Shown here in pieces: positions 35,721 to 44,625 of a DNA stretch of 64,000 nucleotides (the stretch's first letter is position 1; every line of letters begins with the position of its first letter). The position numbers and the translations under genes were made by a program. The stretch is from Brotonthovivens ammoniilytica (GTDB lineage Bacteria > Bacillota > Clostridia > Lachnospirales > Lachnospiraceae), in the NCBI RefSeq assembly GCF_025566885.1, contig NZ_JAOQJQ010000003.1, positions 362,336 through 426,335 of the forward strand, given 5' to 3'. The notes under the pieces are model-generated. The model made no database searches and had not been told where the DNA came from. It saw only the letters and a program-made list of their open reading frames with translations.

Positions 35721-36637
35721 AGACGGGAGCTGCCGCTGCCGCTGCAGTGATTTTGACCGGAGCGCTCCTTCTGGGGGGATGCGCAGGAAAGGAAAGCGGT
35801 GATACGTTAGAAAGTACAGCCAGACACACGGCAGCGTATGTGCTGGAACAAACCCCGGCTCCGGGAGTAGCTTCTGTTGGCGGAGAATGGGCGGTGATTG
35901 GCTTAAAAGCAGGCGGACATGAGGTAAAGGAGCAGTATTATGACAGTTATTATGATACTGTACGGGCGGCGGTAAAGGCAAAAAAGGGAGAGCTTTCTGA
36001 TACACACTATACGGAATATGCCAGAGTAAGCCTTGCATTATGTGCCATTGGAAAAGATCCCGGACAGGTGGAAGGGTACAATCTGGTGGAGCCTTTGGAC
36101 AATTATGAAATGATTGATGAGCAGGGAATGAATGCAGCCGCTTTTGCACTGGTGGCTTCTAATGTATCCGGTATTCCACTGAAGCAGGAGGATGCTTATA
36201 TTCAGCTGATTATAGATGCCCTGGAAGAAGATCAGATGTTTGAGAATAAGGATGCGGCTGATTATGTTGCCATTGCCCTGGAGGGACTTTCCTTTTACCA
36301 GTCTGATTCCCAGGTGAAAGCGGTGCTGGAAGAAGGTGTGCAGGCTCTTTCAGAATATCAGGAAAAGGATGGAAGCTATGGAAACTGTGAGACCACAGCA
36401 GAATGTATCATGGCTTTATCACAGCTTGGCATCGACGTACAGACGGATGAGCGTTTTATCAAGGACGGCAATACCATGTATGACGGTCTGATGGTTTACC
36501 AGATGAAAGACGGCGGATTCTGTCATGTAACGGAAAGAAAGAAAGCAGATGCCATGGCTGCGGAAAAAGCGCTGCTGGCTATGGATTCTATGATTTTGCT
36601 GAAAGATCATCAGACCTTATATAAAGGAGTGCTTTGA
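35678..36637 (+). CDS. Alpha/alpha-barrel lipoprotein resembling the intrinsic-factor alpha domain
   Basis: A 319-residue lipoprotein: basic start, hydrophobic segment and lipobox LLLGGC (Cys near residue 35). The mature part is built of helix pairs typical of the squalene-cyclase/prenyltransferase toroid, with repeats such as NAAAFALVASNVSG, DAADYVAIALEGLSFY, GSYGNCETTAECIMALSQLG and DGGFCHVTERKKADAMAAEKALL. Intrinsic factor, haptocorrin and transcobalamin have this barrel as their B12-binding alpha domain, with a DUF4430-like beta domain after it. Here the beta-like domain is the next gene, joined by a 1-bp TGATG overlap. Family assignment is by pattern and context. Confidence 0.72.
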   Translation: MGYAQKKFKTAAGVKTGAAAAAAVILTGALLLGGCAGKESGDTLESTARHTAAYVLEQTPAPGVASVGGEWAVIGLKAGGHEVKEQYYDSYYDTVRAAVKAKKGELSDTHYTEYARVSLALCAIGKDPGQVEGYNLVEPLDNYEMIDEQGMNAAAFALVASNVSGIPLKQEDAYIQLIIDALEEDQMFENKDAADYVAIALEGLSFYQSDSQVKAVLEEGVQALSEYQEKDGSYGNCETTAECIMALSQLGIDVQTDERFIKDGNTMYDGLMVYQMKDGGFCHVTERKKADAMAAEKALLAMDSMILLKDHQTLYKGVL

Positions 36638-37896
36638 TGAGAGAAAAAGCGGGTTTCAGAAAAAAAATACTTTTGCCGGTTACACTGGCGGGAATTGCTG
36701 CTGCATTGATTTTCACTGCTGTATTTTTGTCAACACGGCAGGCTGCGCCGGATGTAAATCCCATACAGGGCGTCAATGACGGCCGTTCCCGGGTGTTTGT
36801 TACGGGAGAAGGGTATTCTTTAAATTATGAGCAGGAACAGGAGTATATAAAGGAAAAACAGCAGAAGGAAAAACAGATTGAACAGGAAATCAAACAAAAG
36901 CCAGAGCAGAAGAAATTTTCCCAGGCAAAGGCCACAAAGGCTCCGCAAAATCAGGCAGTCACCAATCGTAAGGATGCAGAGCCGAACGATTTGGAAAAGC
37001 CTGCCGGTAATAACGGCAAAGATACAGAAACCGAATCTGAACAGCAGCCCGATACGGAAAGCCCGGATGAACCGGAGCAGCCAGGTGGCAGTAAGGATGA
37101 AGGAAGCGGTGATGAGGAAAATCCCGGAGATGAGGGCGGCGGAACCAACACAGATGAGGACGGGGATGATCAGACTTCCAAAATACCTGTCATTACCTGT
37201 AATCTGAAAGACGGAAAAGAAATCAGCGGAGATGAAGTTACTGTCACGGTAAAAGTACAGGATTATAAGAAAAATTATCTGAGTTCCTTTTATGTAGATG
37301 TATTAGTAAACGGAAATAAAGTTACCAGCTCCGGGACCACAAATCATGTTATTACATACCGGTGTCAGGAGCTAAAAGACGGCAGCAATGAGATCGTAAT
37401 CAAAGCCAGAGATCAGGAAGGAAATACGGCTGAGAAGCGCTATACGGTTATCGCCGATGCAGATGCAGAGAAGAAAAAGGGGGGTACCGTTACCTTTACT
37501 ATGCATGCCAATCAGCTGGGACTTGGGACTCTGGTCCATAAAACAGCAGAATTTTACGTGGGCGAGAGCATGGCGGATGTAATTAACCGGGAGTGTGAAG
37601 CTGCCGGATATCAGGTAGTGTCGGGAAAATCACCGGCACAGGGATTTTATATCAGCAGGATTAAAAAGAAAGGAATTACCGACGGATGGAGTATTTCTCA
37701 GGAAAAGCTTGATCAGCTTGGCATTACCGATACATCAGATCTGGTATATCAAAAAGATTCGCTGGGCGAGAAAGATTTCTATAAAGATTCCGGCTGGCTT
37801 TACTCTGTAAACGGAGAATATCTGGACGGAATGTCTGCGGTGACCGTTTACGACGGTGATGAGATTGTATTTTTCTTTTCCCTGGATTATCACTGA
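36637..37896 (+). CDS. Membrane-anchored protein with C-terminal DUF4430 domain
   Basis: A 419-residue protein starting at ATG 36637 (AAAGGAG upstream; ATG overlaps the previous TGA). It has one N-terminal membrane helix (about residues 8-30), a long Gln/Lys/Glu/Pro-rich low-complexity spacer (to about 185), an Ig-like segment (about 188-275) and a DUF4430 domain (about 285-419). The last shows SGWLYSVNGEYLDGM and ends DGDEIVFFFSLDYH, much like the end of transcobalamin. The spacer would let the domain reach through the peptidoglycan. With the upstream barrel lipoprotein it could form a split intrinsic-factor-like binder. Confidence 0.82.
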   Translation: MREKAGFRKKILLPVTLAGIAAALIFTAVFLSTRQAAPDVNPIQGVNDGRSRVFVTGEGYSLNYEQEQEYIKEKQQKEKQIEQEIKQKPEQKKFSQAKATKAPQNQAVTNRKDAEPNDLEKPAGNNGKDTETESEQQPDTESPDEPEQPGGSKDEGSGDEENPGDEGGGTNTDEDGDDQTSKIPVITCNLKDGKEISGDEVTVTVKVQDYKKNYLSSFYVDVLVNGNKVTSSGTTNHVITYRCQELKDGSNEIVIKARDQEGNTAEKRYTVIADADAEKKKGGTVTFTMHANQLGLGTLVHKTAEFYVGESMADVINRECEAAGYQVVSGKSPAQGFYISRIKKKGITDGWSISQEKLDQLGITDTSDLVYQKDSLGEKDFYKDSGWLYSVNGEYLDGMSAVTVYDGDEIVFFFSLDYH

Positions 37897-38006
37897 TTAA
37901 AGTTATAACCGGCTGTCTGCGAAAAAATCGCAGAGGCTGTTATAAATAAACTTGTATAAAGCTTCAGGCAGAGTACAAAAATTTAAGCATCAAAAAGGAG
38001 GTAACA

Positions 38007-41000
38007 ATGAAAAGGAAAGCAGCAGGAAAGCTCTTTTCGTTTCTGACTGCAGCAGTGATGGGAGTCTCTATGATACCAGCCACTGCGCTGGCAGCAGAAA
38101 CAAAAAGTACAGATGTAGACCAGGAATGGTATAATTTCCGGAATAATCAGGAGAATAACGGTGTCACAGACCGTCCAACTCCCACCAGCGATCTGGAGGC
38201 TGCACAGAAGTGGGCTGTGAAGTATGGCAGCGGATGGAGTGCAGCTCCCACACCGCCATTAATTCTGGATGATTATCTGTATATTGGCGTAGGGAATAAA
38301 ATAATAAAGATTGATAAAGCCACCGGAGAAAAGGTGGATGAAAGTGATGAGATGGCAGGAAATGTTGGTTATGCCATGAATCCGATTCTTTATGCAGACG
38401 GAAAACTGTTTGTGCAGATTGGCAGCGGAAGAATCCAGGCGGTTGATTATGATACTTTAACCTGTGCCTGGACCACAGAAGCTGTAGACAGCGGACAGAC
38501 CGTATCTCCTATCAGCTATGCAGAAATAGACGGGGAAGGCTATATTTATACCGGCACCTGGACTGCAGAGAGCAGAGACGGAACGTTTTTCTGCGTATCC
38601 ACGGATGATGACGGCGTGGTGAACGGCGTTAAAGAACCGGAGTGGAAGTTTGTTCCATCAGGCTCTACAAAAGATACAGATACTATCACCTATGATCCGG
38701 ACTTGAATGCGACCCTGGATGATGAGGGCAGTGTTGCAAAAAGAGGATTTTACTGGGCCGGAGCCTATGCCACAGATAAATATGTAGCGGTTGGATCCGA
38801 TGACGGAACCGGTGAAAACGATCCAACGGCAAATGGCGTGTTCTATACGTTAAATCCCAAAACAGGCGAGATTATTGATAAGATCTCCGGCATTAAGGGA
38901 GATATCCGTACAACTGTTGTATATGACAACGGACACCTGTATTTCTGTACCAAAGGCGGCTTAATGTATAAGGTAGATGTAGATGCCAGCGGAAACCTTT
39001 CCAATGAATCTTATATGGACCTTGGAAATCAGGTAACTGCAGCGCCCATTGTTTATAAAAACAAAATCTATGTGGGCGTCAGAGGCGACGGAGGTCAGTT
39101 TGATCCCGACGGCGGACATTTTTTCGCGGTAATTGACAACAGCGGCACGTTAAGTGCAGATTCCCTGATGTATAAGCTCCCGATAGCCGGCTACCCTCAG
39201 GCAGCGGCGCTTTTGTCCACCGCTAATGAAGATGTGGACTATGACCAAGACGGCAAGGCAGACGGACGTGTCTACCTGTATTTTACTTATAATGCACAGC
39301 CTGGCGGTATTTATTATACCTATGATACTCCGGATCAGAAGGAAGCATCTAAAGAAAGCAAAGAGCTGTTTGTCCCTGATGAGGCTCAGCAGCAGTATTG
39401 TATCAGTACAATCTGTGCAGACCGTGAGGGAACACTGTATTACAAAAATGACAGCGGTTATCTAATGGCAGTGGAAGCCAATGAAGCGTACTTGAACAAT
39501 GCAGTTGTAACCTCAGAAGACGGAACAACGGCTGCATGGGATAAAGCCTTTGATTCCAGAAAATCAAATTATGAAGTAAAGCTTCCTACAGGGAGTAAAC
39601 AGGCAGTTATCAAACTGGACCTCATTGAAGGATCTTCAGCCGCAGTAAATGGCACTGCATACAAGAATCAGGCAGTGGTTGCTCTTGGTGAGGATGGCAC
39701 TGCAGAAGCGGCAGTGACTATAACAAAAGGCGAGGATTCCAGAACCTATACACTGAAAATTGCATGCCAGAGTGAAAATGCAGATCTTTCCGGGCTGGAA
39801 GTAAACAACAGTAATAGTGCAGGGGATGGAATTGTAGATTTGTCTCCGGAATTTGCTTCCGGAAACACAGAATATACAGCTGATATTACAGAATTAAATG
39901 GAATCGGAACCAGTGAATTCTGGAATGTATGGCCAACAGCGGCTGACAACAGTTCTTCTGTTACTGTATATCCGGTAGAAAATGTAGATGAGGACTGGCT
40001 GTTGGAAGATGGAACCGTTGAGGGAATCACCCGAAATGGCACAACACGGTATCCGGTATATCCAAAAGATCCTTCCAAAACCATTAAGGTACGTATTGAT
40101 GTAACTTCTGAAAACGGAAAAGTTACAAAATCCTATCACCTGACACTGCTGAAAAAAGTGGATGTAACAGGAGTAGCCTTAAATCACACAGAATACACCA
40201 TGGATCTTAAGGATACCTTGCAGCTGCAGGCAGAAATTACACCGGCGGACGCTACTTATCAGACGGTAAAATGGTATTCTTCTGATGAAGAAGTAGCTGT
40301 TGTGGATGAAAATGGTCTGGTAACACCTAAAAAAGCCGGAAAAACAACAATTACGGTAATTACAGATGACAAGAGTTTGACAGCAGCATGTGAAGTAACT
40401 GTTGAAAACAGAGATCTTTTAGCTGCCCAGGCAGTAGATGATAAAATTGATGCCATCGGAGAGGTGACTCTGGAAAGCAAAGCAGATATTGATGTTGCAA
40501 GAGCTGCATACGATGCCCTGACAGATGACCAAAAAGCGCTGGTAACTAAATATGATACGCTGACAGCAGCAGAAAAAACATATCAGGAATTAAAAGATGC
40601 AGCAGATAAAGAAGCAGCGGATACAGCGGCAGCTAAAGCAGTGGATGATAAGATCAGTGCCATCGGAGAAGTGACTCTGGAAAGCAAAGATGCCATTGAA
40701 GATGCAAGAACAGCATACGATGCCCTGACAGATGACCAGAAGGCGTTGGTAACAAATCTTGCAGATCTGGAAAAAGCAGAAGAGGCATATGGAGTGCTTG
40801 CACTGGCTCAGGCAAAAGAAGATGCCAAAGCGGAAATAGAAAATTATAAAGATATGGAAGATTACCGCCAGGCACAGCAGGAAGAGCTGAAAGAAATTAT
40901 AAAAGAAGCACAGGCTGTAATTGATGAAGCAAAGGATCAGGATGCTGTGGCTCAGGCAGCTGCCGACGCCAAAGCAAAGATGGATCAGGTGAAAACAGAC

Positions 41001-41810
41001 GCCCAGCTGGCAGAAGATGAAATAGCAGCGGCTGAAGCTAAAGCAGTTATGGACAAAATTGACGGAATCGGTGAAGTTACTTTAAAGAGTAAAACAGAAA
41101 TCAATGCAGCAAGAATTGCCTATGACGGATTAAGTGACCTGGCAAAATCCAAAGTGACAAATTATGAAAAACTGACGGCTGCTGAAAGTAAATACGCTGC
41201 TCTTGTAAAGGAACAGAAGCCGGAAACCGTTGTAGATAAGGAAAGCGGTATTTCTGTAGAAGGAAAATTAATACCGGATTCAAAACTGGTAATTGAAGAA
41301 CTGAAAGAGGCTGATGCCCCAGAGCTTTTAAAGGCATTTGAATCAGAAGATATTGCTGAGATTTTAGGCGCCTATGAGGTTTCTCTTGAAAACGGCGGTT
41401 TTAACGGCAGTCTGAAACTTATATTTACTGTTGGCGATGAGTATAACGGAAGAAAAGTAATCATCAAGCATTTAACCGGAGACGGGAGTATTGACACTTA
41501 TACAGAAATCGTAAAAGATGGAAAAGTTTCTGTTACCGTTGATTCTCTGTCACCGTTTATGCTTGCCCTGGCAGATGACAACAGTACAGCGGATCCTGGA
41601 AAAACACCGGGAACTGATAACCAGACAAATCAGACAGATACAAATGGAAACAATACAGATCAAGACGGAAAAACAGAAAACCCGGATACATCTATAAGCC
41701 CGAAAACCGGCGATGAGCAGACACCAATGTTCTGGACGTTGTTTATATGTGCAGCAGGAGCAGGTATCCTGGTAATTGCCAGAGCAAAATACCGGAAAGA
41801 GACAAGATAA
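38007..41810 (+). CDS. Large sortase-anchored surface protein with PQQ-like beta-propeller
   Basis: A 1267-residue secreted protein with a signal peptide (MKRKAAGKLFSFLTAA... cleavage near ALAA). Residues about 40-480 form PQQ-type beta-propeller repeats (DDYLYIGVGNKIIKIDKATG, YDNGHLYFCTKGGLMYKVD). Then come two cadherin-like segments (to about 715), a Big_2 Ig-like domain (about 718-805, KWYSSDEEVAVVDENG), three helical modules with IGEVTLESK (related to those at 24953), a beta-rich region, and the anchor SPKTGD-helix-KYRKETR. AAGGAGG precedes ATG. BtuG of Bacteroides is a beta-propeller B12 binder, so a corrinoid role is possible. The 110-bp gap before it has no clear terminator. Confidence 0.82.
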   Translation: MKRKAAGKLFSFLTAAVMGVSMIPATALAAETKSTDVDQEWYNFRNNQENNGVTDRPTPTSDLEAAQKWAVKYGSGWSAAPTPPLILDDYLYIGVGNKIIKIDKATGEKVDESDEMAGNVGYAMNPILYADGKLFVQIGSGRIQAVDYDTLTCAWTTEAVDSGQTVSPISYAEIDGEGYIYTGTWTAESRDGTFFCVSTDDDGVVNGVKEPEWKFVPSGSTKDTDTITYDPDLNATLDDEGSVAKRGFYWAGAYATDKYVAVGSDDGTGENDPTANGVFYTLNPKTGEIIDKISGIKGDIRTTVVYDNGHLYFCTKGGLMYKVDVDASGNLSNESYMDLGNQVTAAPIVYKNKIYVGVRGDGGQFDPDGGHFFAVIDNSGTLSADSLMYKLPIAGYPQAAALLSTANEDVDYDQDGKADGRVYLYFTYNAQPGGIYYTYDTPDQKEASKESKELFVPDEAQQQYCISTICADREGTLYYKNDSGYLMAVEANEAYLNNAVVTSEDGTTAAWDKAFDSRKSNYEVKLPTGSKQAVIKLDLIEGSSAAVNGTAYKNQAVVALGEDGTAEAAVTITKGEDSRTYTLKIACQSENADLSGLEVNNSNSAGDGIVDLSPEFASGNTEYTADITELNGIGTSEFWNVWPTAADNSSSVTVYPVENVDEDWLLEDGTVEGITRNGTTRYPVYPKDPSKTIKVRIDVTSENGKVTKSYHLTLLKKVDVTGVALNHTEYTMDLKDTLQLQAEITPADATYQTVKWYSSDEEVAVVDENGLVTPKKAGKTTITVITDDKSLTAACEVTVENRDLLAAQAVDDKIDAIGEVTLESKADIDVARAAYDALTDDQKALVTKYDTLTAAEKTYQELKDAADKEAADTAAAKAVDDKISAIGEVTLESKDAIEDARTAYDALTDDQKALVTNLADLEKAEEAYGVLALAQAKEDAKAEIENYKDMEDYRQAQQEELKEIIKEAQAVIDEAKDQDAVAQAAADAKAKMDQVKTDAQLAEDEIAAAEAKAVMDKIDGIGEVTLKSKTEINAARIAYDGLSDLAKSKVTNYEKLTAAESKYAALVKEQKPETVVDKESGISVEGKLIPDSKLVIEELKEADAPELLKAFESEDIAEILGAYEVSLENGGFNGSLKLIFTVGDEYNGRKVIIKHLTGDGSIDTYTEIVKDGKVSVTVDSLSPFMLALADDNSTADPGKTPGTDNQTNQTDTNGNNTDQDGKTENPDTSISPKTGDEQTPMFWTLFICAAGAGILVIARAKYRKETR

Positions 41811-41811
41811 A

Positions 41812-42576
41812 TTGAATTCATTATATGTTGCCACCTTCAGTGAAGGTGCACTGGATGCCATCAGGGAACACAAATTAAATATTGAATTTGATCATCTTTG
41901 TATTTCCGAAAATCTGGACCGGCCAGAACAGACGCTTCAGGAAATGAAAGAGGACTTTAGGACATCAGGGGCAAAAGCTGCAATTGTTCACGGTCCTTAT
42001 ACGGAGCTAAATGCTTCTTCTGTAGATCCAAAAGCAGCCGCGCTTACTATGGAGCGATATCATCAGACTTATAAAGTCTGCCGGGAACTTGGTATTCAGA
42101 GGATGATTCTGCATTCCGGTTATATTCCCATTCTGTATTACAAAGAATGGCATATTGAAAAATCTGTGGATTTCTGGAAGCGTTTTATACAGGATAAGGA
42201 AGAAAACTTTCATCTGTATATAGAGAATGTCTTTGAAGATGAACCCTATTGTCTGAAAGAAATTCTGGAAGGGATTCACGATTCACGGGTGGGCTTGTGT
42301 CTGGATGTGGGGCATGTAAACGCTTCCTCTGCTCCCCAATATGATGTATATCACTGGATAGAGGTTTTAAGCCCCTGGATTGGACATGTGCATCTGCATA
42401 ATAATAATGGTATTAAAGATGAACATGCATCTATAAATCAGGGAACAATGGATATGAAAAAGGTGCTGGAACATATAAAAAAGCATCGCGGCCTGAATGT
42501 GACATATACCATTGAAAGCAGAACCTGTACAGAAAGTATTCAGTGGCTGAAAGAACAAAAAGTGTTGCTTCCGTAA
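41812..42576 (+). CDS. Xylose-isomerase-like TIM-barrel protein (AP endonuclease 2 family)
   Basis: A protein of about 254 residues if translation starts at the TTG at 41812, just after the preceding stop; an in-frame TTG at 41776 would overlap that gene. Both lack a strong ribosome site, so the start is uncertain. The family pattern of metal ligands is visible: IENVFED (Glu), VGLCLDVGHVNA (Asp, His), HVHLHNNNG (His) and a late Glu in TYTIESRT. Members are sugar-phosphate isomerases, epimerases or endonuclease IV relatives. It closes the B12 gene run before a strong terminator. Substrate unknown. Confidence 0.75.
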   Translation: MNSLYVATFSEGALDAIREHKLNIEFDHLCISENLDRPEQTLQEMKEDFRTSGAKAAIVHGPYTELNASSVDPKAAALTMERYHQTYKVCRELGIQRMILHSGYIPILYYKEWHIEKSVDFWKRFIQDKEENFHLYIENVFEDEPYCLKEILEGIHDSRVGLCLDVGHVNASSAPQYDVYHWIEVLSPWIGHVHLHNNNGIKDEHASINQGTMDMKKVLEHIKKHRGLNVTYTIESRTCTESIQWLKEQKVLLP

Positions 42577-42578
42577 AA

Positions 42579-42630
42579 GCAGGACTGTTGTTTCTGGAGA
42601 AAAATCTTCAGAGCAGCAGTCCTGCCTTTT
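42579..42630 (+). terminator. Terminator of the cobalamin gene run
   Basis: GCAGGACTG (42579-42587) pairs CAGTCCTGC (42617-42625), followed by CTTTT. It is the first strong terminator after the B12 riboswitch-2 genes. Confidence 0.85.
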
Positions 42631-42762
42631 CATATTGCAGAAAAACACAAAATTAACAGCAGAAAGACAAAATCTTTTCCTGAGGGGGGTAATCCGTGAT
42701 ATGATTTTAATTAAAGAGAAACTATTAATATTCGGTCAGATAAGATATGCAGGGGGAATGGC

Positions 42763-44454
42763 ATGATAAAAGGATGGAAAGATTTATTCCGGGAACAGAT
42801 TTTAGAACGGGGAAGAAATTATTTCTATGCTGGTGCAGTGACGAAGCTTCAGAAGACAGAGAATGGATATCAGGCTGTGGCAGAGGGAACGGCAGCATAT
42901 GATGTGGCTATTGAGATAGAAGAAGACCGTATTTTGGATATGTACTGCGCTTGTCCTTATGCAGGTGACGGCAATTATTGTAAGCATATGGCGGCAGTTC
43001 TGTTTAAAATTGAAGAAATGTATGGAAACGGTGCTGAAAACGAAGAGTGCTGCATAACAGAGAGAATCAAAGAAAAGAAAGAATTAGAAGAAACAATTGA
43101 TAAAATTCCGGAAAAGGAATTGCGTGTTCTTGTAAAAGAACTGGCTGTTTGTGATGATGAGATCCGAAATATGATTTTGATAAGATATGCGGTAAAGATA
43201 GAGGAAAAACAAATAAAGTGGTTAAAGCAGGAAGTAGATCAGCTGGTATATGAGTATGGGGACCGAAGCGGATTTATTGATTATCGGAATGCATGGGATT
43301 TTTCATCGGATTTGCAGGCCTTTTTAGATGAAAAGGTAGATATATTGATTGAAAAAGGCTGTTATTTACAGGCATTTGATTTGACAAACTATGTCTTTCA
43401 GACTATTGGAAGTACAGATATAGATGATTCTGACGGCGGAATTTCTATGGTTGCAGATTTGTGTTATGAGAAGTGGAAGGTGATTTTGGAGAACTGCAGT
43501 GAAGAAGAACAAAATAGAATGTTTTCATGGTTTGAAGATCATCATGGATGCGGGTATGTGGAGGATTATTTGGAAGAATATCTGGAAGAGTTTATGATGA
43601 ATGAATTTCAAAACCGTGAAATGTTAATAAAAAAGCTGAAGTTTCTGGATGAGATGATAGAAAATCAGGAATTTTCCACAGATTGCGGGAGAATATGGAG
43701 CGTGCAGTATGGTTATGAGAATAACATATTGAAACGCTTGAAAATCATGGAAAAATTGAATTGTTCTAATGAAGAAATAAAAGAATATCGAAAGAAATAC
43801 AGAAGGTTTTCAGCAGTAAGAGTACTGGAAATCGAAGAGAGCCTTGCGTCTGGGGATATAGACCAGGCAATTGAGGTGCTGCAGGAAAGCAAAAATTTAG
43901 ATTGTGCATATATGGGGCTGGTTGCTGATTATAGTGAAAAGCTGATTGATTTATATGAAAAACAACTGAACGAGAAGGCATATAAAGATGAATTGCTATT
44001 TTATGTTTTCAAGTGCCAGCAGAATGATCTGGAATATGTAAATAAATTAAAAGCTATTTGTACGGATAAAGAATGGGAACAATATCGGGAACAGATTTTG
44101 GAAAACAGGAAGTGTTTATTTATACAATATCCGCTTATGGAAGCCGAGGGACTGTATGAGCGGCTGCTTGAAGCTTTGAAACAGGAAGTGTTTATCTATA
44201 GAATTGATGAATATGAGCGGATATTAAAAGAAAAGTTTCCGGAGCAGGTAAGGGATATTTATATTATGTATCTTCATAAAGAAGCGGGAAAATCTACTGA
44301 CAGAAAGCAATACAGACATTTAATGAAGTATTTGAAAAAAATTAAAGAATATCCAGGTGGAAAAGAAAAAACAGGGGAAATTGCCAATGAATGGAAGGTT
44401 AAGTACCGCCGCAGGAGCGCTATGATGAATGAACTGCAAAAGGCCGGATTTTAG
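42763..44454 (+). CDS. SWIM zinc-finger protein
   Basis: A 563-residue soluble protein with an N-terminal SWIM finger: Cys62, Cys64, Cys73 and His75 in YCACPYAGDGNYCKHM give the CxCx8CxH pattern. The rest is helical with no other domain I recognise. Bacterial SWIM proteins are often near SWI/SNF helicases and are thought to bind DNA or proteins; no helicase is next to it here. It stands alone between two terminators. GGGGGAATGGC precedes the ATG. Confidence 0.8.
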   Translation: MIKGWKDLFREQILERGRNYFYAGAVTKLQKTENGYQAVAEGTAAYDVAIEIEEDRILDMYCACPYAGDGNYCKHMAAVLFKIEEMYGNGAENEECCITERIKEKKELEETIDKIPEKELRVLVKELAVCDDEIRNMILIRYAVKIEEKQIKWLKQEVDQLVYEYGDRSGFIDYRNAWDFSSDLQAFLDEKVDILIEKGCYLQAFDLTNYVFQTIGSTDIDDSDGGISMVADLCYEKWKVILENCSEEEQNRMFSWFEDHHGCGYVEDYLEEYLEEFMMNEFQNREMLIKKLKFLDEMIENQEFSTDCGRIWSVQYGYENNILKRLKIMEKLNCSNEEIKEYRKKYRRFSAVRVLEIEESLASGDIDQAIEVLQESKNLDCAYMGLVADYSEKLIDLYEKQLNEKAYKDELLFYVFKCQQNDLEYVNKLKAICTDKEWEQYREQILENRKCLFIQYPLMEAEGLYERLLEALKQEVFIYRIDEYERILKEKFPEQVRDIYIMYLHKEAGKSTDRKQYRHLMKYLKKIKEYPGGKEKTGEIANEWKVKYRRRSAMMNELQKAGF

Positions 44455-44473
44455 AGAGATTCTTTAAAGATAT

Positions 44474-44502
44474 GCCGGCAGATTTAAGCCGGATTCTTTT
44501 TT
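44474..44502 (+). terminator. Terminator of the SWIM gene
   Basis: CCGGC (44475-44479) pairs GCCGG (44488-44492) with an 8-nt loop, followed by ATTCTTTTTT. It is short but well placed. Confidence 0.7.
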
Positions 44503-44514
44503 GGATAATAGGTC

Positions 44515-44578
44515 TTGCATTATCTTTTCATTGTGATATACTGTTGGTAGATTAAAAGGATACCTTTGGTATACCAAA
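44515..44578 (+). promoter_or_regulatory. Promoter and palindromic operator of the molybdoenzyme operon
   Basis: TTGCAT (44515-44520), 16 bp, TATACT (44537-44542). A perfect 14-bp palindrome, TTTGGTATACCAAA, lies at 44565-44578, just downstream of the expected start site. TGGTATACCA is the kind of site bound by FadR-subfamily GntR repressors. No GntR gene is in the window. Confidence 0.55.
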
Positions 44579-44625
44579 AAAATAAAACACAACATTCACA
44601 TGATATATTTCAGAAAGGATAAGCT

